The notes beneath the pieces were generated by a model that ran no database searches, was not told the DNA's origin, and saw nothing but the letters and a program-made list of their open reading frames with translations. A stretch of DNA of 64,000 nt from Propioniciclava tarda (GTDB taxonomy: Bacteria; Actinomycetota; Actinomycetes; Propionibacteriales; Propionibacteriaceae): contig NZ_FXTL01000002.1 of NCBI RefSeq assembly GCF_900182665.1, forward strand, positions 248,001-312,000, in the 5' to 3' direction. A program made the position numbers and the translations under genes. The stretch's first letter is position 1, and every line of letters starts with the position of its first letter. Positions 8,004 to 17,800 of the stretch are shown piece by piece.

Positions 8004-9197
8004 GTGCACACCATCACGGCTTGGTCGGACGCCGAAGGCGCGGCCCGAGCGGCGGACCTGTTCCGCGCCACCTTTGAGGCGGAGCCGGACGGGGTCTGGG
8101 CCGCCCCCGGACGCGTCAACCTGATCGGCGAGCACGTCGACTACAACGGCGGACTCTGCCTGCCGCTGGCCCTGCCCCACGCGACGTTCGCCGCCGTGCG
8201 GCGCCGCGACGACGACGTGGTGAGGCTGGTGTCGTCCCTGGACCCCGAGGCCGTCTGGGAGGATCCGGTTTCCTCGATCGCGCCGGGGGCCGTGAGCTCC
8301 TGGGCGGCCTACGCGGCGGGTCCGGCCTGGGCGCTGCGGGAGGCCGGCTGCGCCGTGGGCGGCTTCGAGGCCGCGATCGACTCGTGCGTGCCGCTGGGTG
8401 CCGGGCTGTCGAGTTCGGCAGCGATCGAGTGCGCGGTCGCGCTGGCCCTGGACGAACTCTTCGGCTGCGGCTACGCCGCCCGCGGTGACGCCGGACGGGC
8501 CGCGCTGGCGTCCATCTGCGTGAAGGCCGAAAACGAGGTCGCCGGCGCCCCGACCGGCGGCATGGACCAGGCCACGTCGCTGCGTGGCGCGTCCGGGCAC
8601 GCCTTGCTGCTCGACTGCCGCGACTCGACGACCCGACTGCTCCCGTTCGACCTGGCCGCGGCCGGGCTCGAATTGCTCGTGATCGACACGCGGGCGGCCC
8701 ACGCCTTGGGCGACGGCCAATACGGACGCCGCCGCGCGGCCTGCGAGGCGGCCGCGGCCCGCCTCGGCGTCCAGACCCTACGCGAGGTGACCGACCTGGA
8801 CGCCGCGCTCACGGCGCTGGCCGACGACTGGGAGCGCCGCTGCGTCCGCCACGTCGTCACCGAGATCGAGCGCGTGAAGGCCGTGGCGCGGCTGCTGGAC
8901 GCCGACCGTCCCGACGCCATCGGCGCCCTGTTGGACGCCTCGCACGACTCGCTGCGCGACGACTACGCGGTGAGCTGCCCCGAACTGGACGCCGCCGTGG
9001 ACGCCGCCCGCGCGGCGGGAGCGCTCGGCGCCCGGATGACCGGCGGGGGCTTCGGGGGCTCGGCCATCGCGCTGATCCGCGCCGGCGACGAGGCGGCCGT
9101 GGCCCGGGGCGTCCAGGCAGCCTTCGACGCCCGCGGCTGGACGCGCCCGGCCTTCCTCAGCGCAGTGCCCGGACCGGGGGCCAGGCGCGTCCGGTAA
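8004..9197 (+). CDS. galK: Galactokinase
   Basis: A 397-residue GHMP-family kinase that phosphorylates galactose at C1. All signature blocks are present: PGRVNLIGEHVDYNGG (galactokinase signature, near residue 33), PLGAGLSSSAAIE (ATP-binding motif 2) and ARMTGGGFGGSAIAL (motif 3). The GTG at 8004 is preferred because it sits just before the conserved N-terminal region and follows a purine-rich GAAGCGAGGCGAG stretch; the open frame continues far upstream into the divergent gene and is not coding there. It pairs with the divergent GH36 alpha-galactosidase. No galT or galE lies in the window. Confidence 0.93.
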   Translation: MHTITAWSDAEGAARAADLFRATFEAEPDGVWAAPGRVNLIGEHVDYNGGLCLPLALPHATFAAVRRRDDDVVRLVSSLDPEAVWEDPVSSIAPGAVSSWAAYAAGPAWALREAGCAVGGFEAAIDSCVPLGAGLSSSAAIECAVALALDELFGCGYAARGDAGRAALASICVKAENEVAGAPTGGMDQATSLRGASGHALLLDCRDSTTRLLPFDLAAAGLELLVIDTRAAHALGDGQYGRRRAACEAAAARLGVQTLREVTDLDAALTALADDWERRCVRHVVTEIERVKAVARLLDADRPDAIGALLDASHDSLRDDYAVSCPELDAAVDAARAAGALGARMTGGGFGGSAIALIRAGDEAAVARGVQAAFDARGWTRPAFLSAVPGPGARRVR

Positions 9198-9282
9198 GGC
9201 GGTGCCTTGCTACTGGCCGGGCGTCGCCTAGGCTCGGCGGTTCAGACCGTTGGCCCCTCTCGAGACGGAGCGTGAAGCTGCC

Positions 9283-10293
9283 ATGAAGACCCAGGACCGG
9301 CTGTCCGCCGCCTACGACCGCGCCCACGTGGTCGAGGTCGACCGCGCCACGAAGCTGGTGTTTCTGAGCGACCAGCACCGCGGGGACGGGTCCAACGCCG
9401 ACGAGTTCGCCAAGAACAAGGTGATCGTCACGCATGCCCTCACCCACTACCTGGACGAGGGCTTCACCTTGGTCGAGCTGGGCGACACCGAGGACCTGTG
9501 GGAGTTCCCGCACGTCCGACACATCGTCCGCGCCCACGGCATTGTCTACGGACGCCTCCGCGAGTTCCACGCGCTCGGCCGCTACCTGCGCCTGTTCGGC
9601 AACCATGACGCCCAGCTGGCCGATCCGCGCTACGTCCGGCAGACCCTTTTCCAGGCGCAGAACCCGCAGACCGGCGAGCTGGAGCCTCTGCTGCCCGGGC
9701 TCGAGGTGCACGAGTCGCTGCTGCTGCGCGACCGCGACACCGGCCAGGAGGTGCTCGTCGTCCACGGACACCAGGGCGACTTCAGCAACGACCAGAACTG
9801 GCGCTTCACGATGTGGACCTACCGGGCCTTCTGGAAGTGGCTGCACGCGTTCGGCATCCACAGCCCGTCGAGCCCGATCCGCAACACGTTCAAGCGCCAC
9901 AAGGTCGAACGCAACTACGTCAAGTGGATTCGCGAGCACGGCATCGCCCTGATCTGCGGCCACACCCACCGAGCGAAGTTCCCGGCCTCCGACGAGACCC
10001 CCTACTTCAACTCGGGCTCCTGCACCTTCAACGCCTACGTCACCGGCCTGGAGATCGTCAACGGCGAGATCTCGCTGGTGCGGTGGCGCGTCGAATCGGA
10101 CGCCAACGGGTACCTGCACGTCGTCCGCTGGGTGCTGGCCGGTCCGCGACCTCTCTCCGACTACGACCGCCTGCGGCGTCCGGGCCTGTCGGCCGACGAG
10201 GAAACCGATCGGCACGAAGCCATCCGCGCGCGGTCGCGGCGGGTGCCGCCGCGGAAGGACGCCGGCGTGCCGACCGGGCCCGTCAGCCCTTGA
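9283..10293 (+). CDS. Metallophosphoesterase family protein
   Basis: A 336-residue calcineurin-like phosphoesterase. The metal-binding motifs appear in order: FLSDQHRGD, LGDTEDLW, RLFGNHDAQ, VVHGHQGDF and ICGHTHRAKFP. The substrate is not evident; related enzymes hydrolyse phosphomonoesters, phosphodiesters or UDP-diacylglucosamine. There is no signal peptide, so it is probably cytoplasmic. The start is ATG 9283 with GGAG at 9267-9270, and a TAGGCT -10-like box is at 9230-9235. The 3' end overlaps the convergent LCP gene by 11 bases. Confidence 0.8.
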   Translation: MKTQDRLSAAYDRAHVVEVDRATKLVFLSDQHRGDGSNADEFAKNKVIVTHALTHYLDEGFTLVELGDTEDLWEFPHVRHIVRAHGIVYGRLREFHALGRYLRLFGNHDAQLADPRYVRQTLFQAQNPQTGELEPLLPGLEVHESLLLRDRDTGQEVLVVHGHQGDFSNDQNWRFTMWTYRAFWKWLHAFGIHSPSSPIRNTFKRHKVERNYVKWIREHGIALICGHTHRAKFPASDETPYFNSGSCTFNAYVTGLEIVNGEISLVRWRVESDANGYLHVVRWVLAGPRPLSDYDRLRRPGLSADEETDRHEAIRARSRRVPPRKDAGVPTGPVSP

Positions 10294-11365
10294 GCGTCGT
10301 CTCGATGTACTTCTGGATCGCCTCGTACTCGAATGTTCCGGCGATCGGGACTAGCGCGTCGACTCCACCCTTGGTGTAGTCCGTGATCAGCAACTTGTCG
10401 CGCGGGCCCCGGACCGAGATGCTCGAGGGAGGCTCGGCTGCGGCGCCGATGTCGTAGAGGCGACGGATCTGACTGACGCTCAAATCGGTGCGCACGTTGG
10501 TCGAGATCGAGTCGAAGATGGCGACGATCGCTGCCGGATTGGCGAGCGCCGGAGAGGTCTTCGCCTTGGTCTGCAACGCCGCCATGATCAGGCGCTGATT
10601 GCGTCCGCGTCCGAAATCGCCATCGGCGATGCCGTAGGGCTTTTCACCGGGCATCGGGTGGTTGCGGGCTCGGGCCAGCTTCAAGGCGTCCTCGCCATTG
10701 ATGTGTACGACGGCATACGGCAGCGTCAGGTGCACGTTGGCGTCATAAATGCCCCGCTTGTCGGTGGCGGTCTGGGTGATGTCGACGTCGATGCCGCCTA
10801 CGGCGTCCACCGTGTCTTTCAGGGCCGTGTAGCCGACCAGAATTTTCTGATCGATCCGCAGGCCGGTGATCCGTTCGGCGACGGTGCCCAGGGCATCGAG
10901 CCCCTTGCGCCAGTCACCCAGCCCGTCGGCAGCAGCGGTACCGCCGGCGGCCGCGGGGAAGACGTTGTTGATCTTCATCTTCGTGCCGTTGTAGTCGACC
11001 CACATGTCGCGCGGAATGCTGATCAGCGTGATCTTCTTGTTGACCAGATCCATCGACGCGACGGTGATGCTGTCGGTCAGTGCGGCGCCCTGGTGTCCCT
11101 CGTCGTCGAAGGAGTTGCCGGTTATCAGCACATTGACGCGCCCGGTGCCCTCGTTGTTCAACGGCTTGGGCATCAAGATGTCGATAGCGGAGCCACCCTG
11201 GCCGTTCATCGACTTGTCCACCGCGTTTTGGGCGCTGCTCAGGATCCAGCCGCCGAGGGCCGCGATCACGACGAGCAGCACGGCCAGGATCGACACGACC
11301 CAGCGCCAGGCGCGACGCTTCGGCCGAACGATCGCACGCCGCGGCATCCCCGTCACCGTCGACAC
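10283..11365 (-). CDS. LytR-CpsA-Psr (LCP) family cell-wall ligase
   Basis: A 360-residue membrane-anchored protein with basic N-terminal residues, one transmembrane helix (about residues 21-44) and an extracytoplasmic LCP domain. The domain shows VLITGNSFDDEG, GAALTDSITVASMDLVNKKITLISIPRDMWV and KINNVFPAA, then GIDVDI and ARARNHP with conserved Arg and Asp residues for the pyrophosphate-lipid substrate. LCP enzymes attach teichoic acids, arabinogalactan or other glycopolymers to peptidoglycan. The GTG start at 11365 follows AGGGGG at a spacing of 6; an internal ATG at codon 7 is possible. Confidence 0.88.
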   Translation of the reverse strand: MSTVTGMPRRAIVRPKRRAWRWVVSILAVLLVVIAALGGWILSSAQNAVDKSMNGQGGSAIDILMPKPLNNEGTGRVNVLITGNSFDDEGHQGAALTDSITVASMDLVNKKITLISIPRDMWVDYNGTKMKINNVFPAAAGGTAAADGLGDWRKGLDALGTVAERITGLRIDQKILVGYTALKDTVDAVGGIDVDITQTATDKRGIYDANVHLTLPYAVVHINGEDALKLARARNHPMPGEKPYGIADGDFGRGRNQRLIMAALQTKAKTSPALANPAAIVAIFDSISTNVRTDLSVSQIRRLYDIGAAAEPPSSISVRGPRDKLLITDYTKGGVDALVPIAGTFEYEAIQKYIETTLKG

Positions 11366-11487
11366 CGGCTACCCCCTGTCCTTGCTTCTGCCCACCACAA
11401 GGGGCCGTGCTCGGACTTTCACGGCATGAGGGGCGTTCGTACTCTAACCCCCGGGGTGACGCCTCCGGGCGGTGTGAGACATCTGAG

Positions 11488-11493
11488 TACAGT
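11488..11493 (+). promoter_or_regulatory. Leaderless-type -10 box before the rluA-like gene
   Basis: TACAGT followed by 7 bases and GTG 11501. It would start a transcript at a 14-codon mini-ORF rather than at the synthase gene itself. Confidence 0.5.
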
Positions 11494-11500
11494 GCGGGCT

Positions 11501-11545
11501 GTGTTTCAGACCACGGTCGTACGCGACACCCAGCACCGGGCGTAG
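11501..11545 (+). CDS. Possible leaderless 14-codon leader ORF upstream of the pseudouridine synthase
   Basis: GTG 11501 sits at leaderless distance from TACAGT and opens a frame VFQTTVVRDTQHRA that stops at 11545, 5 bases before the GTG start of the synthase. The synthase start has neither a Shine-Dalgarno sequence nor a -10 at the right distance, so it may be translated by reinitiation after this mini-ORF. Coding status is inferred from position only. Confidence 0.35.
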   Translation: MFQTTVVRDTQHRA

Positions 11546-11550
11546 TCGCC

Positions 11551-12486
11551 GTGCCGCCGAAGCCGCCGTTGCCCCGCCAGCAAGGCCTGGACGCGTCCTG
11601 GGTCCGCACGCCGGACAACCGTCCAGACCACACCGCGCTCTGGACCACGATGCGCGACTTCTTGTTGGACCGACTGCCGACCGAGGCCGATGTCGACGGC
11701 CAGTTCGCCCGCGAGGGCTTCGTCGATGGCACCGGACGCGCCTGGCGTCCGGACGAGCCCTACCGGCCCAACGCGTTCGTCTGGTTTCACCGACCTTTTC
11801 TGGCCGAAGCGACCGTTCCTGGACGCCTGCGAGTCATCCTCGCCGACGAGCGCATCGTCGTCGTCGACAAGCCGCACTTTCTCGCGACCACCCCGCGCGG
11901 AATCCACGTCGTCGAGTCGGTCGTGGCGAAGCTTCGTCAGCAGCCAGGGTGGGAGGAGATCGCCCCCGCCCATCGGCTGGATCGGCTCACCGCCGGGGTC
12001 CTGGTGCTCACGATCGGACGCCGCTGGCGCGCCCCCTATGCCGGCGTCTTCTCGTCCGGTCAGGCAGAGAAGACCTACGAGGCGATCGCGCCGGCGACGG
12101 CGTCCGTGCAGTTCCCGCTGACCGTCACGGGCCGGATCGAGAAGACCACGGGCCGCCTGCAAGCCGAGCTGGTCGACGGTGAGCCCAACTCTTCCACCCT
12201 GGTGGAACTGGTCGAGACCAACGGCCGGTTCGGCCGTTACCGACTCACGCCGCACACCGGCAAGACGCATCAGCTGCGGCTGCACCTGGCCTCGCTCGGT
12301 ATCCCGATCGTCGATGACCCGCTCTACCCCGCCGTGCGTGACGTCGACCCTGCCGATTTCAGCACGCCGCTGAAGCTGGTCGCGCGGCGGCTGGCTTTCG
12401 CCGACCCGGTCGACGGCACGCAACGGTACTTCACCAGCGGCGTCCCGCTGCCATGGCCCGACCCCGATCACGTGAGGACGACCTGA
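11551..12486 (+). CDS. RluA-family 23S rRNA/tRNA pseudouridine synthase
   Basis: A 311-residue pseudouridine synthase. The catalytic motif is AHRLDRLTAG (Asp in HRLDR), preceded by VVVDKPHFLATTPRG and followed by TGKTHQLRLHLASLG, as in RluA/RluC/RluD. The N-terminus PPKPPLPRQQGLDASWVRTPD is the usual start of the actinobacterial subgroup, which supports GTG 11551. The exact target uridine cannot be told from sequence. It is followed after 1 base by trmL, so the two RNA-modifying enzymes form an operon. Confidence 0.85.
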   Translation: MPPKPPLPRQQGLDASWVRTPDNRPDHTALWTTMRDFLLDRLPTEADVDGQFAREGFVDGTGRAWRPDEPYRPNAFVWFHRPFLAEATVPGRLRVILADERIVVVDKPHFLATTPRGIHVVESVVAKLRQQPGWEEIAPAHRLDRLTAGVLVLTIGRRWRAPYAGVFSSGQAEKTYEAIAPATASVQFPLTVTGRIEKTTGRLQAELVDGEPNSSTLVELVETNGRFGRYRLTPHTGKTHQLRLHLASLGIPIVDDPLYPAVRDVDPADFSTPLKLVARRLAFADPVDGTQRYFTSGVPLPWPDPDHVRTT

Positions 12487-12487
12487 G

Positions 12488-12964
12488 ATGACTCCCCTGC
12501 GGATTCTGTTCTGCTCGCCCTGCATCCCCAACAACACCGGCGCCACCATGCGGCTGGCCGCCATCACCGGGGCGGAACTGCACATGGCGCGGCCCCTGGG
12601 CTTCGACCTCGACGACGCCAAGCTGCGCCGCGCCGGCGTCGACTACCGCGACAAGGCCGTCACCTTCGTGCACGACAGCCTCGAGGACGCCTACGCCGCC
12701 CTGCTGCCCGCCCGCGTCTTCGCCTTCACCGCCCACGCCACGGTTGCCCATTCCGACATCGCCTACCGCCCGGGCGACGTGCTGCTGTTCGGCCCAGAGC
12801 CGACGGGACTGGCCCCCGCTTTGCTCGCGGACGCGCGCGTCACCGAGCGCATCAGGATCCCGATGCGGCCTGACAACCGCTCGCTCAACCTCGCCAACGC
12901 CGCCGCGATCGCGGTCTACGAGGCTTGGCGCCAACTGGGCTATCCCGGCGCCGCCACGCCCTGA
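12488..12964 (+). CDS. trmL: tRNA (cytidine/uridine-34 2'-O)-methyltransferase, SpoU family
   Basis: A 158-residue SPOUT methyltransferase of the TrmL/YibK type, which methylates the ribose of the wobble base in certain tRNAs. Motif 1 is [12 protein letters not shown], motif 2 is [12 protein letters not shown] and motif 3 is [23 protein letters not shown], all forming the knotted SAM site. The size is the family norm. ATG 12488 lies 1 base after the synthase stop, with the end of that gene serving as ribosome entry region. Confidence 0.88.
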   Translation: MTPLRILFCSPCIPNNTGATMRLAAITGAELHMARPLGFDLDDAKLRRAGVDYRDKAVTFVHDSLEDAYAALLPARVFAFTAHATVAHSDIAYRPGDVLLFGPEPTGLAPALLADARVTERIRIPMRPDNRSLNLANAAAIAVYEAWRQLGYPGAATP

Positions 12965-12970
12965 GACGCC

Positions 12971-13000
12971 TCGACATCGCGACACGGCGTCGCGTATGGT
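12971..13000 (+). promoter_or_regulatory. Promoter of the Cys leader peptide and cysK
   Basis: The -35 element TCGACA (12971-12976) and the -10 element TATGGT (12995-13000) are separated by 18 bases. The -10 ends 6 bases before ATG 13007, so the mRNA should start at the leader ATG. Confidence 0.7.
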
Positions 13001-13006
13001 TGAAAT

Positions 13007-13075
13007 ATGAACGAGACGCCGGTCCTCCGCCGGCACGTGGACTTCGGTCACGTGTCGAGCGCGATGTGTCGCTGA
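13007..13075 (+). CDS. Putative cysteine-responsive leader peptide upstream of cysK
   Basis: A 22-codon leaderless ORF that begins MNETPVL and ends [15 protein letters not shown] followed by stop. It matches the small actinobacterial 'putative leader peptide' pattern (RRxHVDL..V.SAxCR) found before sulfur-assimilation and cysteine genes. The Cys-Arg pair right before the stop would make translation sensitive to charged tRNA-Cys. The cysK start lies 119 bases further on, enough room for an mRNA switch. The sequence pattern and position are seen directly; the attenuation role is inferred from mycobacterial Cys-rich upstream ORFs. Confidence 0.75.
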   Translation: MNETPVLRRHVDFGHVSSAMCR

Positions 13076-13194
13076 CCGCGCAATTTTCGACCCGTTCACC
13101 TCAGTCAGACGCCGTTCGCGTCCCCGATCATCCCCCACGTCACCAGCGCCGTCGCGTTGGTCGTTTCGCACCAGCACCACACAGAAGGATCACC

Positions 13195-14160
<966 letters not shown>

Positions 14161-14176
14161 TCAGACCATCGACGGC

Positions 14177-14202
14177 GGCGTCCGACCTTGGGGTCGGGCG
14201 CC
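14177..14202. terminator. Bidirectional terminator between cysK and the TetR gene
   Basis: GGCGTCCGACC, loop TTGG, then GGTCGGGCGCC gives an 11-bp stem with one G-U pair between two convergent genes. The left arm contains the over-represented octamer GGCGTCCG. Confidence 0.65.
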
Positions 14203-14212
14203 GTGTGCGTCT

Positions 14213-14827
14213 TTAGGAGGCGGCGACGCTGGCCGCGGCGTCCAGAAGTCGGGCGGCCTCGTCCAGGTAGGCGTCCCGATCGAGGTCGGTGAGGATCGTG
14301 CGCTCGGCGAGCAGCCCCATGGCCTGGCCCATCGTGACGTGCGCCAGGTGGATAGCGCGCGCATCGGCGTTCGGTTCGCCCTGCAGGCGCAGCCAGGCGG
14401 CCAGTTCGCGCGTGAGGCCCTCGTGGACCGCAGCCATCCGGCTGCGCACGATCTCCTTGAGGTGCGGATCTCTCGACGATCCCGCCCACAGCTGGACGAT
14501 GAGAGCCGATTCGACGTCGCCGCCCATCACCGCGCCGACGATCATCCGGAGCAGTTGGCCGGGGCTGGCGCCCGTCGCCTCTCGTTGCGACAGCATCCGC
14601 TCGAGAGGGTCCACGACGGCCGCCTGAGCGACTGCCGCGACGATGTCGTTCTTGTTCGCGAAGTGGTGATAGATGGTGCCGGCGGAGGCGTCCGAGGCGC
14701 GGATCAACTCTGAGATGGACGCCGCATGCACCCCTTCCGCCCGGATCAATCGCGCGGCGGCCTCCACGATCGCATCCCGCTTGGACCGGCGTTGGCCGGT
14801 CTGCTCGGAGGGACTTGCCGCGGCCAT
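14213..14827 (-). CDS. TetR/AcrR-family transcriptional regulator
   Basis: A 204-residue one-component repressor. The N-terminal helix-turn-helix is clear: RDAIVEAAARLIRAEGVHAASISELIRASDASAGTIYHHF, split here only by description, covers about residues 17-57 with the recognition helix around AGTIYHHF. The C-terminal ligand domain is unassigned. It is divergent from the 1453-residue activase-fusion gene with 70 bases between them, and a palindrome in that gap fits its operator, so it likely represses both that gene and itself. The inducer is unknown. Confidence 0.85.
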   Translation of the reverse strand: MAAASPSEQTGQRRSKRDAIVEAAARLIRAEGVHAASISELIRASDASAGTIYHHFANKNDIVAAVAQAAVVDPLERMLSQREATGASPGQLLRMIVGAVMGGDVESALIVQLWAGSSRDPHLKEIVRSRMAAVHEGLTRELAAWLRLQGEPNADARAIHLAHVTMGQAMGLLAERTILTDLDRDAYLDEAARLLDAAASVAAS

Positions 14828-14853
14828 GTTTCCTCCTGTCGGCGCTCGGGCAC

Positions 14854-14881
14854 TAGAGTAGCGTTACTAGAACGATCATTC
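14854..14881. promoter_or_regulatory. TetR-type operator and promoter elements of the activase-fusion gene
   Basis: GAACGATCATTC (14870-14881) is a near-perfect palindrome (one mismatched pair) lying just downstream of overlapping TAGAGT and TAGCGT -10-like boxes (14854-14864). GTTACT is repeated on both sides of it. A repressor bound here would cover the transcription start. Confidence 0.5.
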
Positions 14882-14897
14882 GGTTACTGGAGCGTAG

Positions 14898-17800
14898 ATG
14901 GCGACACCACCCCTCTCCCTCGGACTGGACATCGGTTCGACGACGGTCAAGGCCGTCGTGTTGGCGGGCGACGACATCGTGTTCAGCGACTACCGACGCC
15001 ACCATGCCGATGTTCGCGGCGAGTTGCGAGACCTGATCGAGGACGTACGCCGCCACTTCACCGACGAGCCGATGACGGTCGGGGTCACCGGATCAGGCGG
15101 GCTGCACGTCTCCGAACTGATGGGCGTCGACTTCTACCAGGAGGTCATCGCCGCCACCGAGGTCATCGAGCGGATCCACCCCGAGGCCGACGTGGTCATC
15201 GAGCTCGGCGGTGAGGACGCCAAGATCACCTACCTCAAGCCGGTGCCGGAGCAGCGCATGAACGGCACCTGCGCCGGCGGCACGGGAGCGTTCATCGATC
15301 AGATGGCGACCCTGCTCCACACGGACGCCTCCGGCCTCAACGACCTCGCGGCCGACTACACCCACCTCTACCCCATCGCGTCCCGCTGCGGCGTCTTCGC
15401 CAAGTCGGACGTCCAGCCGCTGCTCAACCAGGGCGCGGACCACACCGACCTGGCGGCGTCCGTCTTCCAGGCCGTCGCCACCCAGACGATCGCGGGGCTC
15501 GCCTGCGGCCACCCGATCCGGGGCAACGTGGTCTTTCTGGGCGGGCCGCTGCACTTCCTGCCCGAGCTGCGCAAGGCCTACGAACGGGCCCTCTCCGGGC
15601 AGGTGACCTCCTTCACGACTCCCAGAAATGCGCAGCTGTACGTCGCCCTCGGCGCCGCGATGCTCGCCGCCGCCCGGTACCGGAGTCGGCTGCGTGTCGG
15701 CATGGACGCCGAGAGCCGTCCGCTGACCGTGACCTGTCCCCAGCTGGGCGAGGCGCTGAGTTCGGGCGCTCGGGAGGCCACCACGCTGTCCTCGGTCATG
15801 CGTCCGCTGTTCGCCTCGGACGCCGAGCGGATCGAGTTCGAGGCGCGCCACGCCGAGGCGAGCGTGCCGCAGGGCGACCTGACGTCGGCGTCCGGGCCGT
15901 GTTTCGTCGGCATCGACGCGGGTTCGACCACGATCAAGGCCGTCGTGCTCAACGAGGCCGACGAGATCGTCTTCAGCCACTACGCCTCCAACCAGGGCGA
16001 TCCCGTCTCCGCCGCCGTCGACATCGTCCGGAACATCCGCCAGAACCTCCCGTCGGACGCCTTCGTCGCCCGAGCCTGCGTCACGGGCTACGGCGAGGGG
16101 CTGGTGCAGGCCGCGCTGCGGGTCGACTCCGGCGAGATCGAGACCATGGCTCACTATCGGGCCGCCGAACGCGTAGCCCCTGGCGTCACCAGCGTGATCG
16201 ACATCGGCGGGCAGGACATGAAGTACCTCCGCATCCGCAACGGCGCCGTCGACTCCATCGCCGTGAACGAGGCGTGCAGCTCGGGCTGCGGAAGCTTCCT
16301 CCAGACGTTCGCGCAGACGATGAACACCGACGTCGCCAGCTTCGCGCGCGCCGCGCTGCGGTCCGAGAACCCTGTCGACCTGGGCTCGCGCTGCACGGTC
16401 TTCATGAACTCGTCGGTCAAGCAGGCGCAGAAGGAGGGCGCCCACGTCGGCGACATCAGCGCCGGCCTGTCGTACTCCGTCGTCCGGAACGCGCTCTACA
16501 AGGTCATCAAGCTGCGGGACGCCGGCCAGCTGGGCGACCGTGTCGTCGTCCAGGGGGGCACGTTCCTCAACGACGCCGTGCTCAGGGCCTTCGAGCTGTT
16601 GACCGGCGTTGACGTCGTCCGGCCGGACATCGCCGGGCACATGGGCGCGTACGGGGCGGCCCTCACCGCGAAGCGGGCCTGGCTGCCTGGGCAGCGCTCG
16701 ACGCTGATGGACCTGCACGAGCTCGACCACTTCGAGCTCAGCACGGAACGCACGATCTGCAAGCTGTGCGCCAACCACTGCGGCCTCACCATCAGCAATT
16801 TCGGCGACGGCAGTCGGCACGTCTCGGGCAATCGGTGCGAGCGGGGGGCGTCCGACGAGGCGGTGCCGCGCAAGAGCACCGTCCCCAACCTCTACGACTA
16901 CAAGTACCGGCGCGTCTTCGCGTACCGGCGCCTGACGGACGCCGCCGCGCGGCGCGGCACCATCGGCATCCCGCGCGTGCTGAACATGTACGAGAACTAC
17001 CCGCTGTGGTTCACGATCCTCACGCACCTCGGGTTCAAGGTCGTGCTGAGCGGTCGCAGCTCGCACGAGGTGTTCGAGTCAGGCATGGAGTCGATCCCGT
17101 CCGAGAACGTCTGCTACCCGGCGAAGCTGGCGCACGGCCACCTCGAACAGCTGCTCGACAAGGGCATTCGCACGATCTTCTATCCGTGCGTGACGAACGA
17201 GGTGCAGGCGTTCGAGGCCGCCGACAACAACTTCAACTGCCCGATCGTCGCGTTCTACCCCCAAGTGCTCGCCAAGAACGTGGATGCCCTGCGCGCGGCC
17301 GGCGTCCGCTACCTCGATCCGTTCGTGAACCTTGCCAACCCCGACAAGCTCGCCGAGCGGCTCGTCGAGACCTTCGAGGACTTCGACGTGAGCCTGGACG
17401 AGGCCAGAGAGGCGGTGGCCCTCGGCTACGCCGAGGACCTGCGCTTCAAGGAGGACGTCCGGGCCGAGGGACGCCGCGCGCTCGACTACCTGGTCGAGCA
17501 CGGCGCGAAGGGCATCGTGCTCGCCGGACGCCCGTACCACGTCGACCCCGAGATCCATCACGGCATCCCCGAGATGATCAGCCAGCTGGGCATGGTGGTC
17601 TTGAGCGAGGACGCCGTCGCCGGCGTTCCTCGCGTGGAGCGTCCGCTGCGGGTGCGCGATCAGTGGAGCTACCACACGCGGCTGTACGAGGCGGCCGCCT
17701 TTGTGCGCGACGCGCCCACCTTGCAACTCGTCCAGCTGAACTCGTTCGGCTGCGGCATCGACGCGGTGACGTCGGATCAGGTCCAAGAGATCCTCGAGGC

